Positions 43,327-51,177 of a stretch of DNA of 64,000 nucleotides are shown one piece after another. A model generated the notes under the pieces. The model worked only from the letters and a program-made list of their open reading frames with translations, did not search any database and had not been told where the DNA came from. The position numbers and the translations under genes were made by a program. The first letter of the stretch is position 1. Each line of letters starts with the position of its first letter. Location: NCBI RefSeq assembly GCF_946481155.1, contig NZ_CAMLMK010000001.1, positions 1-64,000 of the forward strand, written 5' to 3'. Source of the DNA: an uncultured Flavobacterium sp. (GTDB lineage: Bacteria > Bacteroidota > Bacteroidia > Flavobacteriales > Flavobacteriaceae).

Positions 43327-44580
43327 TTAAGAATCTAACTTTTTGAATAAAACGCATGCATTATGACCACCAAAACCAAAAGTGTTACTCATCGCTACAT
43401 TTATTTCTCTTTTTTGAGCTTTGTTCAGCGTTAAGTTTAATTTCGGATCAATATTTTCGTCTACAACCGTATGATTGATGGTAGGCGGAACAATTCCGTG
43501 TTTCATGGCCAGGATGGACGCAATCGCTTCGATAGCACCTGCGGCACCAAGCAAATGTCCGGTCATGGATTTTGTGGAATTGATGTTGATATTTTTAGCA
43601 TGGTCACCGAAAACAGCACTGATAGCTTTTAATTCGGCAACGTCGCCAAGTGGTGTGGAAGTTCCGTGTGTATTGATGTGATCCACATCTTCCGGTTTCA
43701 TTCCGGCATCTCTCAACGTATTGTTCATTACGGCAATTACACCAATTCCTTCCGGATGCGGGGCCGTTAAATGGTATGCGTCAGACGACATTCCGCCACC
43801 GCCTACTTCGCAATAAATTTTTGCGCCACGGGCTTTCGCGTGTTCGTATTCTTCCAAAACTAATGCTCCAGCTCCTTCGCCTAAAACAAATCCGTCTCTA
43901 GTCGCATCAAACGGTCTTGAAGCGGTTTCAGGACTTTCGTTTCGGGTAGATAATGCGTGCATGGAGTTAAATCCGCCCATACCTGCAATAGTTACTGCAG
44001 CTTCCGATCCGCCGGAGATGATAACATCGCACATGCCCAAACGAATGTAATTGAAAGCATCGATTAAGGCATTTGCAGATGAAGCACACGCAGAAACCGT
44101 AGTGTAATTTGGACCCATATAGCCATTACGCATGGAAATATGCGCCGGGGCAATATCGGCAATCATTTTAGGGATAAAGAAAGGATTAAATTTCGGAGTA
44201 CCATCACCTTTGGCGTAATAGATCACTTCCTCCTGAAAGGTCTCCAAACCTCCAATTCCGGCTCCCCAGATAACACCCACTCTGTATTTATCGATATTAT
44301 CAGCAGTAAGTCCTGCATCTTTAATGGCTTCATCACTTGCCGCCACAGCATATTGCGCAAATTTGTCTAATCGACGAGCTTCCTTACGATCCATATAGGC
44401 TTCGATGTTGAAGTTTTTCACTTCACATGCAAATTTTGTCTTATGTTTTTCGGTATCGTAATATGTTATTGGGGCAGCACCGCTAACGCCATTAACCAAT
44501 CCATTCCAGTATTCTTCGATGGAATTTCCAATGGGTGTCAGAGCGCCTAAACCTGTTACTACAACTCGCTTTAATGCCAT
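43327..44580 (-). CDS. fabF: 3-oxoacyl-ACP synthase II
   Basis: 417 residues, normal for FabF. The Cys-His-His catalytic triad is visible: C165 in TTVSACASS, H305 in HINTHGTSTPLGD and H342 in KSMTGHLLGAAG. It elongates acyl-ACP with malonyl-ACP. The acyl carrier protein gene lies upstream (179 bp), separated by two hairpins; rnc follows after 9 bp. Confidence 0.96.
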   Translation of the reverse strand: MALKRVVVTGLGALTPIGNSIEEYWNGLVNGVSGAAPITYYDTEKHKTKFACEVKNFNIEAYMDRKEARRLDKFAQYAVAASDEAIKDAGLTADNIDKYRVGVIWGAGIGGLETFQEEVIYYAKGDGTPKFNPFFIPKMIADIAPAHISMRNGYMGPNYTTVSACASSANALIDAFNYIRLGMCDVIISGGSEAAVTIAGMGGFNSMHALSTRNESPETASRPFDATRDGFVLGEGAGALVLEEYEHAKARGAKIYCEVGGGGMSSDAYHLTAPHPEGIGVIAVMNNTLRDAGMKPEDVDHINTHGTSTPLGDVAELKAISAVFGDHAKNININSTKSMTGHLLGAAGAIEAIASILAMKHGIVPPTINHTVVDENIDPKLNLTLNKAQKREINVAMSNTFGFGGHNACVLFKKLDS

Positions 44581-44613
44581 ACTATATTTTTTACAATGTA
44601 TTTAAACAAATAA

Positions 44614-44656
44614 TACCCATGTTGCTTTTCTTTATGCTGTAAAGGAAACATGGGTA
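44614..44656 (-). terminator. Hairpin 2 in the acpP-fabF gap (terminator or attenuator)
   Basis: Perfect 10-base arms TACCCATGTT and AACATGGGTA around a 23-base partly paired loop; on the minus strand TTATTTGTTT follows. It shares the CCCATG core with hairpin 1. Confidence 0.55.
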
Positions 44657-44717
44657 CTAGATTGTATTTTTTTGATTGCTCCCAATCAGTGTTTTTCTCT
44701 TAATGAAAAAAATAATA

Positions 44718-44749
44718 ACACCCATGCATTCAGGGAACACATGGGGTGT
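44718..44749 (-). terminator. Hairpin 1 after acpP (terminator or attenuator)
   Basis: On the minus strand, ACACCCCATG pairs with CATGGGTGT (one bulged C), followed by TATTATTTTTTT. It lies 10 bp after the acpP stop. Confidence 0.7.
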
Positions 44750-44759
44750 ATATCAGTTA

Positions 44760-44996
44760 TTATTTTTTAGCTTCTTCGATGTAAGAAATAGCTTGACCAA
44801 CAGTAGCAATGTTTTCAGCTTGATCGTCCGGAATTTGAATATCGAATTCTTTTTCGAACTCCATGATAAGCTCAACAGTGTCTAATGAATCAGCTCCTAA
44901 GTCGTTAGTGAAGCTTGCTTCCGTTACAACTTCGTTTTCGTCAACACCTAATTTGTCTACGATAATCGCTTTTACTCTTGATGCAATGTCTGACAT
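44760..44996 (-). CDS. acpP: Acyl carrier protein
   Basis: A 78-residue acidic helical protein with the phosphopantetheine attachment serine S37 in [16 protein letters not shown]. It carries acyl chains for fatty acid synthesis and for the desaturase type of enzyme seen at 8128-9117. It is first in the fabF-rnc cluster, with a strong Bacteroidota-type promoter upstream and tandem hairpins downstream, which would make its mRNA more abundant than that of fabF. Confidence 0.98.
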   Translation of the reverse strand: MSDIASRVKAIIVDKLGVDENEVVTEASFTNDLGADSLDTVELIMEFEKEFDIQIPDDQAENIATVGQAISYIEEAKK

Positions 44997-45026
44997 AATC
45001 TTTAATTTTAAAATTTAATTTGTTGG

Positions 45027-45055
45027 CAAAAATAAAAAACTTTATTTTAAAACAA
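45027..45055 (-). promoter_or_regulatory. Bacteroidota-type promoter of acpP
   Basis: On the minus strand TTG (45055-45053), an 18-bp spacer and TATTTTTG (45034-45027), 31 bp before the acpP ATG. The rest of the gap up to purN (45271) is AT-rich and contains a short TCCCG/CGGGA hairpin (45208-45226) with no assignable role. Confidence 0.5.
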
Positions 45056-45271
45056 CATTTTAGTTAATAAATGTGACTACGAATTTAAAAAAATAATTTT
45101 ACAAAGACCTCCATTTTCTATTTATTATCATTTATTATTCTTTTTTTTGCACTGTGAAAACGAGAATTTTCCACGTAATAAAATTCGCAAAAGAAATGAA
45201 TCGGTTGTCCCGCATTTAAGTCGGGAAAAATGACATTTTAAGTTGCGGTTGCCTTCTGTCACTTATAAAAA

Positions 45272-45850
45272 ATGGAATCAAATAAGATGAAAAAAATAGT
45301 AATTTTTGCTTCCGGATCGGGTTCGAATGCCGAAAATATCATCAACTATTTTAAAGATAAAAATGATGCTGAAGTTGTGGCCGTGTTGTCCAATAATCCA
45401 AACGCGAAAGTACTTCAACGGGCCGAAAAATTTGCCGTGCCCACAAAAGTATTCGACAAAACCGAACTTATTGACGGAACAGTACTGAATATATTAGAAG
45501 AAATTCAACCGGATTTAATCGTTTTGGCAGGTTTTCTTTTAATGCTTCCGAAAGAAATTATATCGCATTATCCGGATATGATCATTAATGTACACCCGGC
45601 CTTGTTGCCAAAATATGGTGGAAAGGGAATGTATGGCATGCATGTGCATCGGACTATTTTTGAAAATAAAGATATGGAAACGGGTATTTCCATACATTAT
45701 GTAAATGAACATTATGATGAGGGTGCCGTAATTTTCCAGGCTACCATCAATATCGAAAACTCAGCTACTCCGGAGGAAATTGCGGAGAAAGTTCATGAAC
45801 TGGAGCACAAGCATTTTCCGGAAGTAATAGAAAGATTATTAGAAAATTAG
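45272..45850 (+). CDS. purN: Phosphoribosylglycinamide formyltransferase
   Basis: 192 residues. The N-terminal KIVIFASGSGSNAENII forms the phosphate-binding loop, and the formyltransferase core NVHPALLPKYGGKGMYGMHVH carries the Asn and His catalytic residues; the Asp occurs in NEHYDEGAVIF. It formylates GAR with 10-formyl-THF in purine synthesis. A second ATG at 45287 (MKKIVIF) fits family N-termini better than the first, so the true start may be there. No other pur genes of the classical operon are adjacent, although a PurF-type gene lies 2.2 kb downstream. Confidence 0.95.
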   Translation: MESNKMKKIVIFASGSGSNAENIINYFKDKNDAEVVAVLSNNPNAKVLQRAEKFAVPTKVFDKTELIDGTVLNILEEIQPDLIVLAGFLLMLPKEIISHYPDMIINVHPALLPKYGGKGMYGMHVHRTIFENKDMETGISIHYVNEHYDEGAVIFQATINIENSATPEEIAEKVHELEHKHFPEVIERLLEN

Positions 45851-45935
45851 ATCTTTAGACTTCTTAGAGGAACTATAACATCATCATAAACTAACCGGTC
45901 TAAAAATCTAACGATCCGACAATCCAGAAATTTAA

Positions 45936-46415
45936 ATGAGTCACGAAGTCCATATCTACACAGATGGTGCATCCAAAGGAAATCCCGGCCCGGGAGGCTA
46001 CGGAGTCATTTTGGAATGGGTCGGCAAGCCGTATAAAAAAGAATTCTTCGAAGGTTTTCGGCTGACGACCAATAACCGGATGGAGCTTTTGGCGGTCATC
46101 GTGGGTCTGGAGAAACTGAAAATCCAGGGAACGAAGGTTTTAGTAGTTTCCGATTCCAAATACGTGATTGATTCGGTGGTGAAAGGTTGGGTTTTCGGTT
46201 GGGAAAAGAAAAATTTCACCGGAAAGAAAAATCCCGATTTATGGATGCGCTTCTTAAAGATTTATCGCAAACACCAGGTGGATTTTCAATGGATCAAGGG
46301 GCATAACAACCATCCGCAAAATGAACGCTGTGATGTATTAGCGGTCATGGCTTCGCAACAAAAAGAACTTTCCATAGATACTTTTTACGAAAAAGAAGAG
46401 GGACAATTGCTCTGA
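45936..46415 (+). CDS. rnhA: Ribonuclease HI
   Basis: 159 residues. The catalytic acids D10 (IYTDGASKGNPGPGGYG), E50 (NNRMELLAV), D73 (VVSDSKYVID) and D133, plus H123 in the flexible loop, are all in place. It removes RNA from RNA-DNA hybrids. The start follows a stop-rich leader of 85 bp after purN, and the START-domain gene begins 18 bp downstream. Confidence 0.96.
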   Translation: MSHEVHIYTDGASKGNPGPGGYGVILEWVGKPYKKEFFEGFRLTTNNRMELLAVIVGLEKLKIQGTKVLVVSDSKYVIDSVVKGWVFGWEKKNFTGKKNPDLWMRFLKIYRKHQVDFQWIKGHNNHPQNERCDVLAVMASQQKELSIDTFYEKEEGQLL

Positions 46416-46433
46416 TTTTCATAACTTTAGGGA

Positions 46434-47054
46434 ATGAAAGGATCCCAATCTCTTTTTTTTACCCTTGTGTTTTTACTGATGGGTGGTCTTTGTTGCTATT
46501 CCCAGAAAAAGCCGGAACTTGCCTTGGATAAAGAAGGCATAAAAGTCTATTTGACCAAATCGGACACTTCCGCCTTTAAAGAATACAGAGCAGTGATGAC
46601 CGTCAATGCGGATATTGACACGATAATGAAACAGCTTATCGATGTGAACAGTCTTCAAAAATGGAACACTAAAAACCGACATAGCGCGCTGCTCAAAAAA
46701 CTCTCCGACACCAGCTGGATTTTTCACATGACCCATCATTTGGGCTGGCCGGTCCAGAATAGGGACAATGTGTCAAAAGTGACCCTGATAAAAAAGAAAA
46801 ACGAGCAAATGCTCACCATTATGCCTGAAAATAATTTCATCCCGGCAAAAGAAGGATATATACGGCTTAAGAATTTCAAGGGTTTCTGGTATATGAAGAA
46901 ACTTCCTAATAATCAGACGCTTGTGGTTCAGCAGATTTATGGCGATCCCGGAGGAAATGCCGCGCCATTCCTGGTGAATATGGTCGTTGCCAGAGGGCCT
47001 TTCGGAACCTTTAAAGCACTTCGGGAACGCGTTGAAAATCTTAACAAAAAATAG
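46434..47054 (+). CDS. START-domain lipid-binding-like secreted protein
   Basis: 206 residues. A signal peptide (about 1-23, ending CCYSQKK) precedes a START/SRPBCC fold (helix-grip) with characteristic strands (YRAVMTVNADIDTIMKQLIDVNSLQKWN, HHLGWPVQNRDNVS, MPENNFIPAKEGYIRLKNFKGFW). It would bind a lipid or hydrophobic molecule in the periplasm. The ligand is unknown. It is probably co-transcribed with rnhA only by proximity. Confidence 0.82.
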   Translation: MKGSQSLFFTLVFLLMGGLCCYSQKKPELALDKEGIKVYLTKSDTSAFKEYRAVMTVNADIDTIMKQLIDVNSLQKWNTKNRHSALLKKLSDTSWIFHMTHHLGWPVQNRDNVSKVTLIKKKNEQMLTIMPENNFIPAKEGYIRLKNFKGFWYMKKLPNNQTLVVQQIYGDPGGNAAPFLVNMVVARGPFGTFKALRERVENLNKK

Positions 47055-47056
47055 GC

Positions 47057-47087
47057 TTTCGCGAACCAAAACAAAATCGTACATTTG
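47057..47087 (+). promoter_or_regulatory. Candidate promoter of the PfkB kinase gene
   Basis: TTTC (47057-47060), a 19-bp spacer and TACATTTG (47080-47087), 24 bp before the ATG; only the -33 element differs from the consensus. Confidence 0.4.
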
Positions 47088-47111
47088 CACCTTCAAAATT
47101 AGTATCATTTT

Positions 47112-48041
47112 ATGAATAAATTATTGATTGTAGGGACAGTAGCTTTTGATGCGATTGAAACTCCTTTCGGAAAAACCGATAAAATTTTAGGTGGAGCAGG
47201 TACATATATCGGACTTTCGGCTTCTCATTTTAATCTGAAGTCAGCCATAGTTTCAGTCGTGGGAGATGATTTCCCTCAAGAATATCTGGACTTATTAAAA
47301 AGCAAAAACATCGATATTTCAGGTCTGGAAGTGGTTCCGGGCGGAAAAACATTCTTCTGGAGTGGCCGTTACCACAACGATTTGAACTCAAGAGATACTT
47401 TAGACACTCAATTGAACGTATTGGCGGATTTCCAGCCAAAAGTGCCGGCAGATTTCAAAAACGCCGATGTGGTGATGCTCGGGAACTTACACCCAATAGT
47501 GCAAAGCAGTGTTTTGGACCAAATGGAAGTAAAACCGAAATTGGTGGTTTTAGATACCATGAATTTCTGGATGGATTGCGCATTACCAGAGTTATTAGAT
47601 GTAATGAAACGCATCGACGTAATCACCATCAATGATGAAGAAGCACGCCAACTATCAGGAGAATATTCTTTGGTAAAAGCAGCGGCTAAAATCCATACCA
47701 TGGGACCAAAATATGTGGTTATCAAAAAAGGAGAGCACGGAGCATTATTATTCCATGACAGCCAAGTATTCTTCGCACCGGCATTGCCTTTGGAAGAAGT
47801 ATTTGATCCGACAGGAGCAGGAGATACTTTCGCAGGCGGTTTCGCAGGATTCATTACGCAAAGCGAAAACATTTCGTTCAGCAACATGAAAAACGCAATC
47901 ATCTACGGATCTAATTTAGCATCCTTCTGCGTGGAGAAATTCGGAACAGAAAGAATGGAAAACTTACAGAAAGAAGAAGTTTTGGCTCGTTTACAGCAGT
48001 TTAAAGCCTTAACACAGTTTGAAATTGCGTTAGAAAACTAA
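47112..48041 (+). CDS. PfkB-family carbohydrate kinase
   Basis: 309 residues. The ribokinase-type glycine motif is GGAGTYIGLSASHF near residue 28, and the ATP/catalytic motif DPTGAGDTFAGGFAG (about 236-250) contains the base Asp. The substrate is a sugar or nucleoside that I cannot identify. A PurF-type amidotransferase is the next gene, separated by a terminator, so they are linked but may not be co-transcribed. The residues around the substrate pocket differ from those of ribokinase and fructokinase. Confidence 0.9.
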   Translation: MNKLLIVGTVAFDAIETPFGKTDKILGGAGTYIGLSASHFNLKSAIVSVVGDDFPQEYLDLLKSKNIDISGLEVVPGGKTFFWSGRYHNDLNSRDTLDTQLNVLADFQPKVPADFKNADVVMLGNLHPIVQSSVLDQMEVKPKLVVLDTMNFWMDCALPELLDVMKRIDVITINDEEARQLSGEYSLVKAAAKIHTMGPKYVVIKKGEHGALLFHDSQVFFAPALPLEEVFDPTGAGDTFAGGFAGFITQSENISFSNMKNAIIYGSNLASFCVEKFGTERMENLQKEEVLARLQQFKALTQFEIALEN

Positions 48042-48053
48042 CACTATATACAT

Positions 48054-48077
48054 GAGCCTCGGAAACGGGGCTCTTTT
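48054..48077 (+). terminator. Terminator after the PfkB kinase gene
   Basis: 8-base arms GAGCCTCG and CGGGGCTC (one T-G pair) with a stable GAAA tetraloop, followed by TTTT. It ends 21 bp before the next gene, which could allow partial read-through. Confidence 0.75.
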
Positions 48078-48098
48078 AATTAATACAACACAACAACT

Positions 48099-49997
48099 AT
48101 GAGCGACGCTTTAAAACACGAGTGTGGCATTGCCCTTTTAAGATTAAAAAAACCATTAGAATTCTACAAGGAAAAATATGGTACGGCTTTCTATGGCGTA
48201 CAGAAAATGTACCTTCTAATGGAAAAACAGCACAACCGCGGACAGGACGGTGCCGGTTTAGCCAGCATCAAACTCGATGTGGAACCGGGAGAAAGATACA
48301 TCAGCCGCGTGCGATCCAATCAGGCGCAGCCCATCCAGGATATTTTTGCGCAAATCAACCAGCGTATCAATGATGAGATGGAGCAACACCCTGAATACCA
48401 TGACAATGTTGCACTTCAGAAAGAAAATATCCCTTACATCGGCGAATTGTTCTTAGGACATGTTCGCTACGGAACGTTTGGGAAAAACAGTATCGAAAGC
48501 GTGCACCCGTTTCTTCGTCAGAACAACTGGATGCACCGCAATCTGATTGTGGCCGGAAACTTTAACATGACCAATGTTAAGGAGCTTTTCGAGGATCTGG
48601 TACGTTTAGGCCAGCATCCGAAACAAATGGCAGATACTGTTACCGTAATGGAAAAAATCGGCCATTTCCTTGATGACGAGGTTACCGATTTATACCAGGA
48701 ATGTAAAAACGATGGCTTAAGCAAAAGAGAAGCTTCTCCGGTAATCGCTGAAAAACTTAATATCGGAAGAATTTTGCGCCGTGCTTCCAAAAACTGGGAC
48801 GGTGGCTACGCGATGGCAGGATTGTTAGGCCATGGTGATGCTTTCGTAACCCGCGATCCGGCAGGAATCCGTCCGGCATTTTATTATGAGGATGAAGAAA
48901 TTGTAGTAGTGGCTTCCGAAAGGCCGGTGATTCAAACCGTTTTCAACGTGCCTTTCGAATCAATCAAAGAAATTACTCCCGGACACGCAATTATAGTGAA
49001 GAAAGACGGACGCGTAATCGATGAGATGATCCGCGAAGCCTTACCGAAAAAAGCCTGTTCGTTTGAACGCATCTATTTCTCCAGAGGCAGCGACGCCGAA
49101 ATTTATCAGGAACGTAAAAATTTAGGAAAACTAATCATGCCGGCGGTTTTGGAAGCTGTGGATAATGATACTGACAATACCGTTTTCTCCTATATACCAA
49201 ATACAGCAGAGACCTCTTTCTACGGAATGGTGGAAGCTGCAAATGATTTTCTGAACCAACGAAAAATCACTGATATCTTAGCCAATAAAGATTCGCTTTC
49301 CGCGGAAAAATTACAGGAGATTTTATCTGTGAAACTGCGTTCGGAAAAAATAGCTATTAAAGATGTGAAGCTGCGTACCTTCATTACCGAAGACAGCAGC
49401 CGTGACGATATGGTGGCACATGTATATGATGTTACTTATGGCGTAATCAGGCCAACCGATAATTTAGTGATTATTGACGACAGTATCGTTCGCGGTACCA
49501 CGCTTCAGAAAAGCATCATCAAAATGATGGACCGACTGAACCCGAAAAAAATCGTCATTGTTTCTTCCGCACCGCAAATCCGTTATCCGGACTGCTATGG
49601 GATTGACATGGCAAAACTGGAAGGGTTGGTTGCTTTCCGTGCCGCTATGGAATTGCTTAAAGAACGCAACTTGTATCATATTGTGGAAGAGGTGTACCAG
49701 AAATCGAAGGCACAGGAAAATTTCCACGACAGTGAGGTGGTGAATTATGTAAAAGAAATTTACGCGCCGTTCACCGATCAGGAGATTTCCGATAAGATTT
49801 CCGAAATGCTGACGGAACCGTCTGTAAAAGCGGAAGTGAAAATCATTTTTCAAACGGTAGAAAATTTACATGTTGCCTGTCCGAAAAATTTAGGCGATTG
49901 GTACTTTACCGGAAACTATCCAACTGACGGAGGAAACCGTGTAGTGAACCGTGCATTTATGAACTTCTACGAAGGAAAAGACGCCCGGGCTTACTAA
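48099..49997 (+). CDS. PurF-type amidophosphoribosyltransferase (long form)
   Basis: 632 residues, against about 470-510 for classical PurF. The N-terminal Ntn glutaminase has C9 as nucleophile after an 8-residue propeptide (MSDALKHE-C), and the loop around LFLGHVRYGTFG binds glutamine. The C-terminal PRTase has the PRPP loop VIIDDSIVRGTT (about 453-464) and the SSAPQIRYPDCYGIDM segment. It would transfer ammonia from glutamine to PRPP to start purine synthesis. The extra length lies mainly in the glutaminase half and the C-terminus. Bacteroidota often have both this form and a shorter PurF, so I leave the symbol open. Confidence 0.85.
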   Translation: MSDALKHECGIALLRLKKPLEFYKEKYGTAFYGVQKMYLLMEKQHNRGQDGAGLASIKLDVEPGERYISRVRSNQAQPIQDIFAQINQRINDEMEQHPEYHDNVALQKENIPYIGELFLGHVRYGTFGKNSIESVHPFLRQNNWMHRNLIVAGNFNMTNVKELFEDLVRLGQHPKQMADTVTVMEKIGHFLDDEVTDLYQECKNDGLSKREASPVIAEKLNIGRILRRASKNWDGGYAMAGLLGHGDAFVTRDPAGIRPAFYYEDEEIVVVASERPVIQTVFNVPFESIKEITPGHAIIVKKDGRVIDEMIREALPKKACSFERIYFSRGSDAEIYQERKNLGKLIMPAVLEAVDNDTDNTVFSYIPNTAETSFYGMVEAANDFLNQRKITDILANKDSLSAEKLQEILSVKLRSEKIAIKDVKLRTFITEDSSRDDMVAHVYDVTYGVIRPTDNLVIIDDSIVRGTTLQKSIIKMMDRLNPKKIVIVSSAPQIRYPDCYGIDMAKLEGLVAFRAAMELLKERNLYHIVEEVYQKSKAQENFHDSEVVNYVKEIYAPFTDQEISDKISEMLTEPSVKAEVKIIFQTVENLHVACPKNLGDWYFTGNYPTDGGNRVVNRAFMNFYEGKDARAY

Positions 49998-50049
49998 AAA
50001 ACCGGCAAAAATGTCTTTCATCGACTTTATATGCAGTTCATCTGGTTTT

Positions 50050-50081
50050 TTTGACTGATGGCACGCATCGCAATACTTTCG
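50050..50081 (+). promoter_or_regulatory. Promoter of small RNA copy 1
   Basis: TTTG (50050-50053), a 20-bp spacer and TACTTTCG (50074-50081; one mismatch to TAnnTTTG). The identical repeat starts 4 bases after it. Confidence 0.5.
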
Positions 50082-50085
50082 TACT

Positions 50086-50159
50086 ACCATAGCATTAGTA
50101 GGTTAAGTTTATGGTAGATTTGGGGCAAAAAGGGTGGAAGCAATTCCACCTTTTTTATT
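50086..50159 (+). ncRNA. Candidate small RNA, copy 1 (74-bp unit)
   Basis: A non-coding 74-base block that is identical to a second block 201 bp downstream. With two preceding bases its 5' part forms a stem CTACCATA (50084-50091)/TATGGTAG (50110-50117). A short linker (ATTTGGGGCAAAAAG) leads to a perfect terminator GGTGGAA-GCAA-TTCCACC (50133-50150) and six T. A promoter ends 4 bases before it, so the block matches transcript start to end. No ORF with a ribosome start is evident. It may also end transcripts from the PurF-type gene upstream. No known RNA family could be checked. Confidence 0.6.
50133..50156 (+). terminator. Terminator of small RNA copy 1
   Basis: Perfect 7-base arms GGTGGAA and TTCCACC, GCAA tetraloop, T6; stabilised further by flanking A/T pairs. 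Confidence 0.85.
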
Positions 50160-50250
50160 TTGTAAATTTTCCCGAAAATTCACGTTGTAATCTTCCTGAT
50201 GCATAAGCTAAATGCATTTTATCGATAAAAACTGCTATATATCTGATTAA

Positions 50251-50282
50251 TTTGAACTACAGTGGGAATCATCATACATTCG
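50251..50282 (+). promoter_or_regulatory. Promoter of small RNA copy 2
   Basis: TTTG (50251-50254), again a 20-bp spacer, and TACATTCG (50275-50282), followed 4 bases later by the identical block. Confidence 0.5.
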
Positions 50283-50286
50283 TATC

Positions 50287-50360
50287 ACCATAGCATTAGT
50301 AGGTTAAGTTTATGGTAGATTTGGGGCAAAAAGGGTGGAAGCAATTCCACCTTTTTTATT
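50287..50360 (+). ncRNA. Candidate small RNA, copy 2 (74-bp unit)
   Basis: Second identical block. The preceding two bases are TC rather than CT, so the 5' stem is 6 bp (ACCATA/TATGGT) instead of 8. The terminator GGTGGAA-GCAA-TTCCACC (50334-50351) and its T tract are preserved. Separate promoter and terminator mean that the two copies are expressed independently rather than as one precursor. Confidence 0.6.
50334..50357 (+). terminator. Terminator of small RNA copy 2
   Basis: Same hairpin and T6 as copy 1. Confidence 0.85.
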
Positions 50361-50408
50361 GCAATAAAGTCAGAAGAAGAATATAGAAAATAGATGAAAG
50401 AGTAAGAC

Positions 50409-50447
50409 AAAAAAATAGACAGACAAACCCTAAGTTCATCTGTCTAT
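50409..50447 (-). terminator. Terminator after the superoxide dismutase gene
   Basis: On the minus strand, perfect 9-base arms ATAGACAGA and TCTGTCTAT with a 15-base loop, then TTTTTTT; 28 bp after the SOD stop. Confidence 0.75.
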
Positions 50448-50475
50448 CCTCTATATTCTTTGCTCTATTTTCTGC

Positions 50476-51081
50476 TTATTTCGCCGCAGCATAACGTTTC
50501 GCCACTTCCGGCCAGTTGATCACATGGAAGAAAGCTTCGATATAATCGGGTCTTCTGTTTTGGTAATGTAGGTAGTAAGCATGCTCCCACACATCCATTC
50601 CTAAAATCGGCGTACCGCCACAAGCTACACCCGGCATTAACGGATTGTCCTGATTAGGCGTACCGCAAACTTCCAGTTTTCCGTCTTTTACACAAAGCCA
50701 TGCCCATCCGGATCCGAATTGCGTTGCACCTGCTTTCGAGAAAGCTGCTTTAAACTCTTCAAAAGATCCGAAAGCCGCATCGATTGCTTCTGCTAATTCA
50801 CCTGTTGGTAAACCACCACCATTTGGCGCCATGATTTCCCAAAACAAATTGTGATTGTAAAAACCACCACCGTTGTTACGGATAGCTGCTTTTCTCATGT
50901 CAAGATTTTTCAGGATTTCCAAAATCGGTTTTCCTTCTAATTCCGTTCCTGCAATGGCAGCGTTTAAGTTCGTTGTATAGGCGTTATGATGTTTGGAATA
51001 GTGTATTTCCATAGTGCGCGCATCGATGTGCGGCTCTAAAGCGTCATAGGCGTATGGTAATTGTGGTAATTCGAATGCCAT
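50476..51081 (-). CDS. sodB: Superoxide dismutase (Mn/Fe family)
   Basis: 201 residues, normal length. Metal ligands are H27, H77, D163 and H167 (in [10 protein letters not shown]). The active-site Gln is in NQDNPLM (Q144), with Gly at the other position ([11 protein letters not shown]), which is the arrangement of Mn-type and cambialistic enzymes rather than strict Fe-SOD, so the gene symbol is only nominal. It dismutates superoxide in the cytoplasm. A -7-like TAATTTTG lies at 51118-51125 on the minus strand. It fits with the Mn/Fe uptake region elsewhere in the window. Confidence 0.95.
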   Translation of the reverse strand: MAFELPQLPYAYDALEPHIDARTMEIHYSKHHNAYTTNLNAAIAGTELEGKPILEILKNLDMRKAAIRNNGGGFYNHNLFWEIMAPNGGGLPTGELAEAIDAAFGSFEEFKAAFSKAGATQFGSGWAWLCVKDGKLEVCGTPNQDNPLMPGVACGGTPILGMDVWEHAYYLHYQNRRPDYIEAFFHVINWPEVAKRYAAAK

Positions 51082-51177
51082 GATATTTTAATTTAGAGAT
51101 TAATAATTAAATTCATTCAAAATTATAAATTTATCTTCGTAAAAGAAAATAGTAATTAGCTATTCTTGCATTGGCAA

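Larger units (their letters stand above)
50086..50360 (+). repeat. Pair of identical 74-bp direct repeats
   Basis: Blocks 50086-50159 and 50287-50360 are identical over 74 bases. The spacing from start to start is 201 bp. Flanks outside the blocks differ, except for the promoter elements, which keep their sequence and the 20-bp distance between them. The spacer (50160-50249) has short inverted repeats (AATTTTC-CC-GAAAATT near 50165, ATGCAT twice near 50200-50216) and no ORF. Confidence 0.95.

Noticed and set aside
44140..44370. Open frames antisense to fabF and other long genes (for example 7579-7938, 12397-12654, 28104-28553)
   Set aside because: They run opposite to or out of frame with well-supported proteins, and their translations are low-complexity or atypical.
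45208..45226. TCCCG/CGGGA hairpin upstream of purN as a purine riboswitch
   Set aside because: The stem is only 5 bp, there is no three-way junction or known aptamer core, and no terminator follows.
50086..50360. The 74-bp repeat as IS ends or a target-site duplication
   Set aside because: There are no terminal inverted repeats, no transposase or remnant between them, and the repeats keep their own promoters and terminators.
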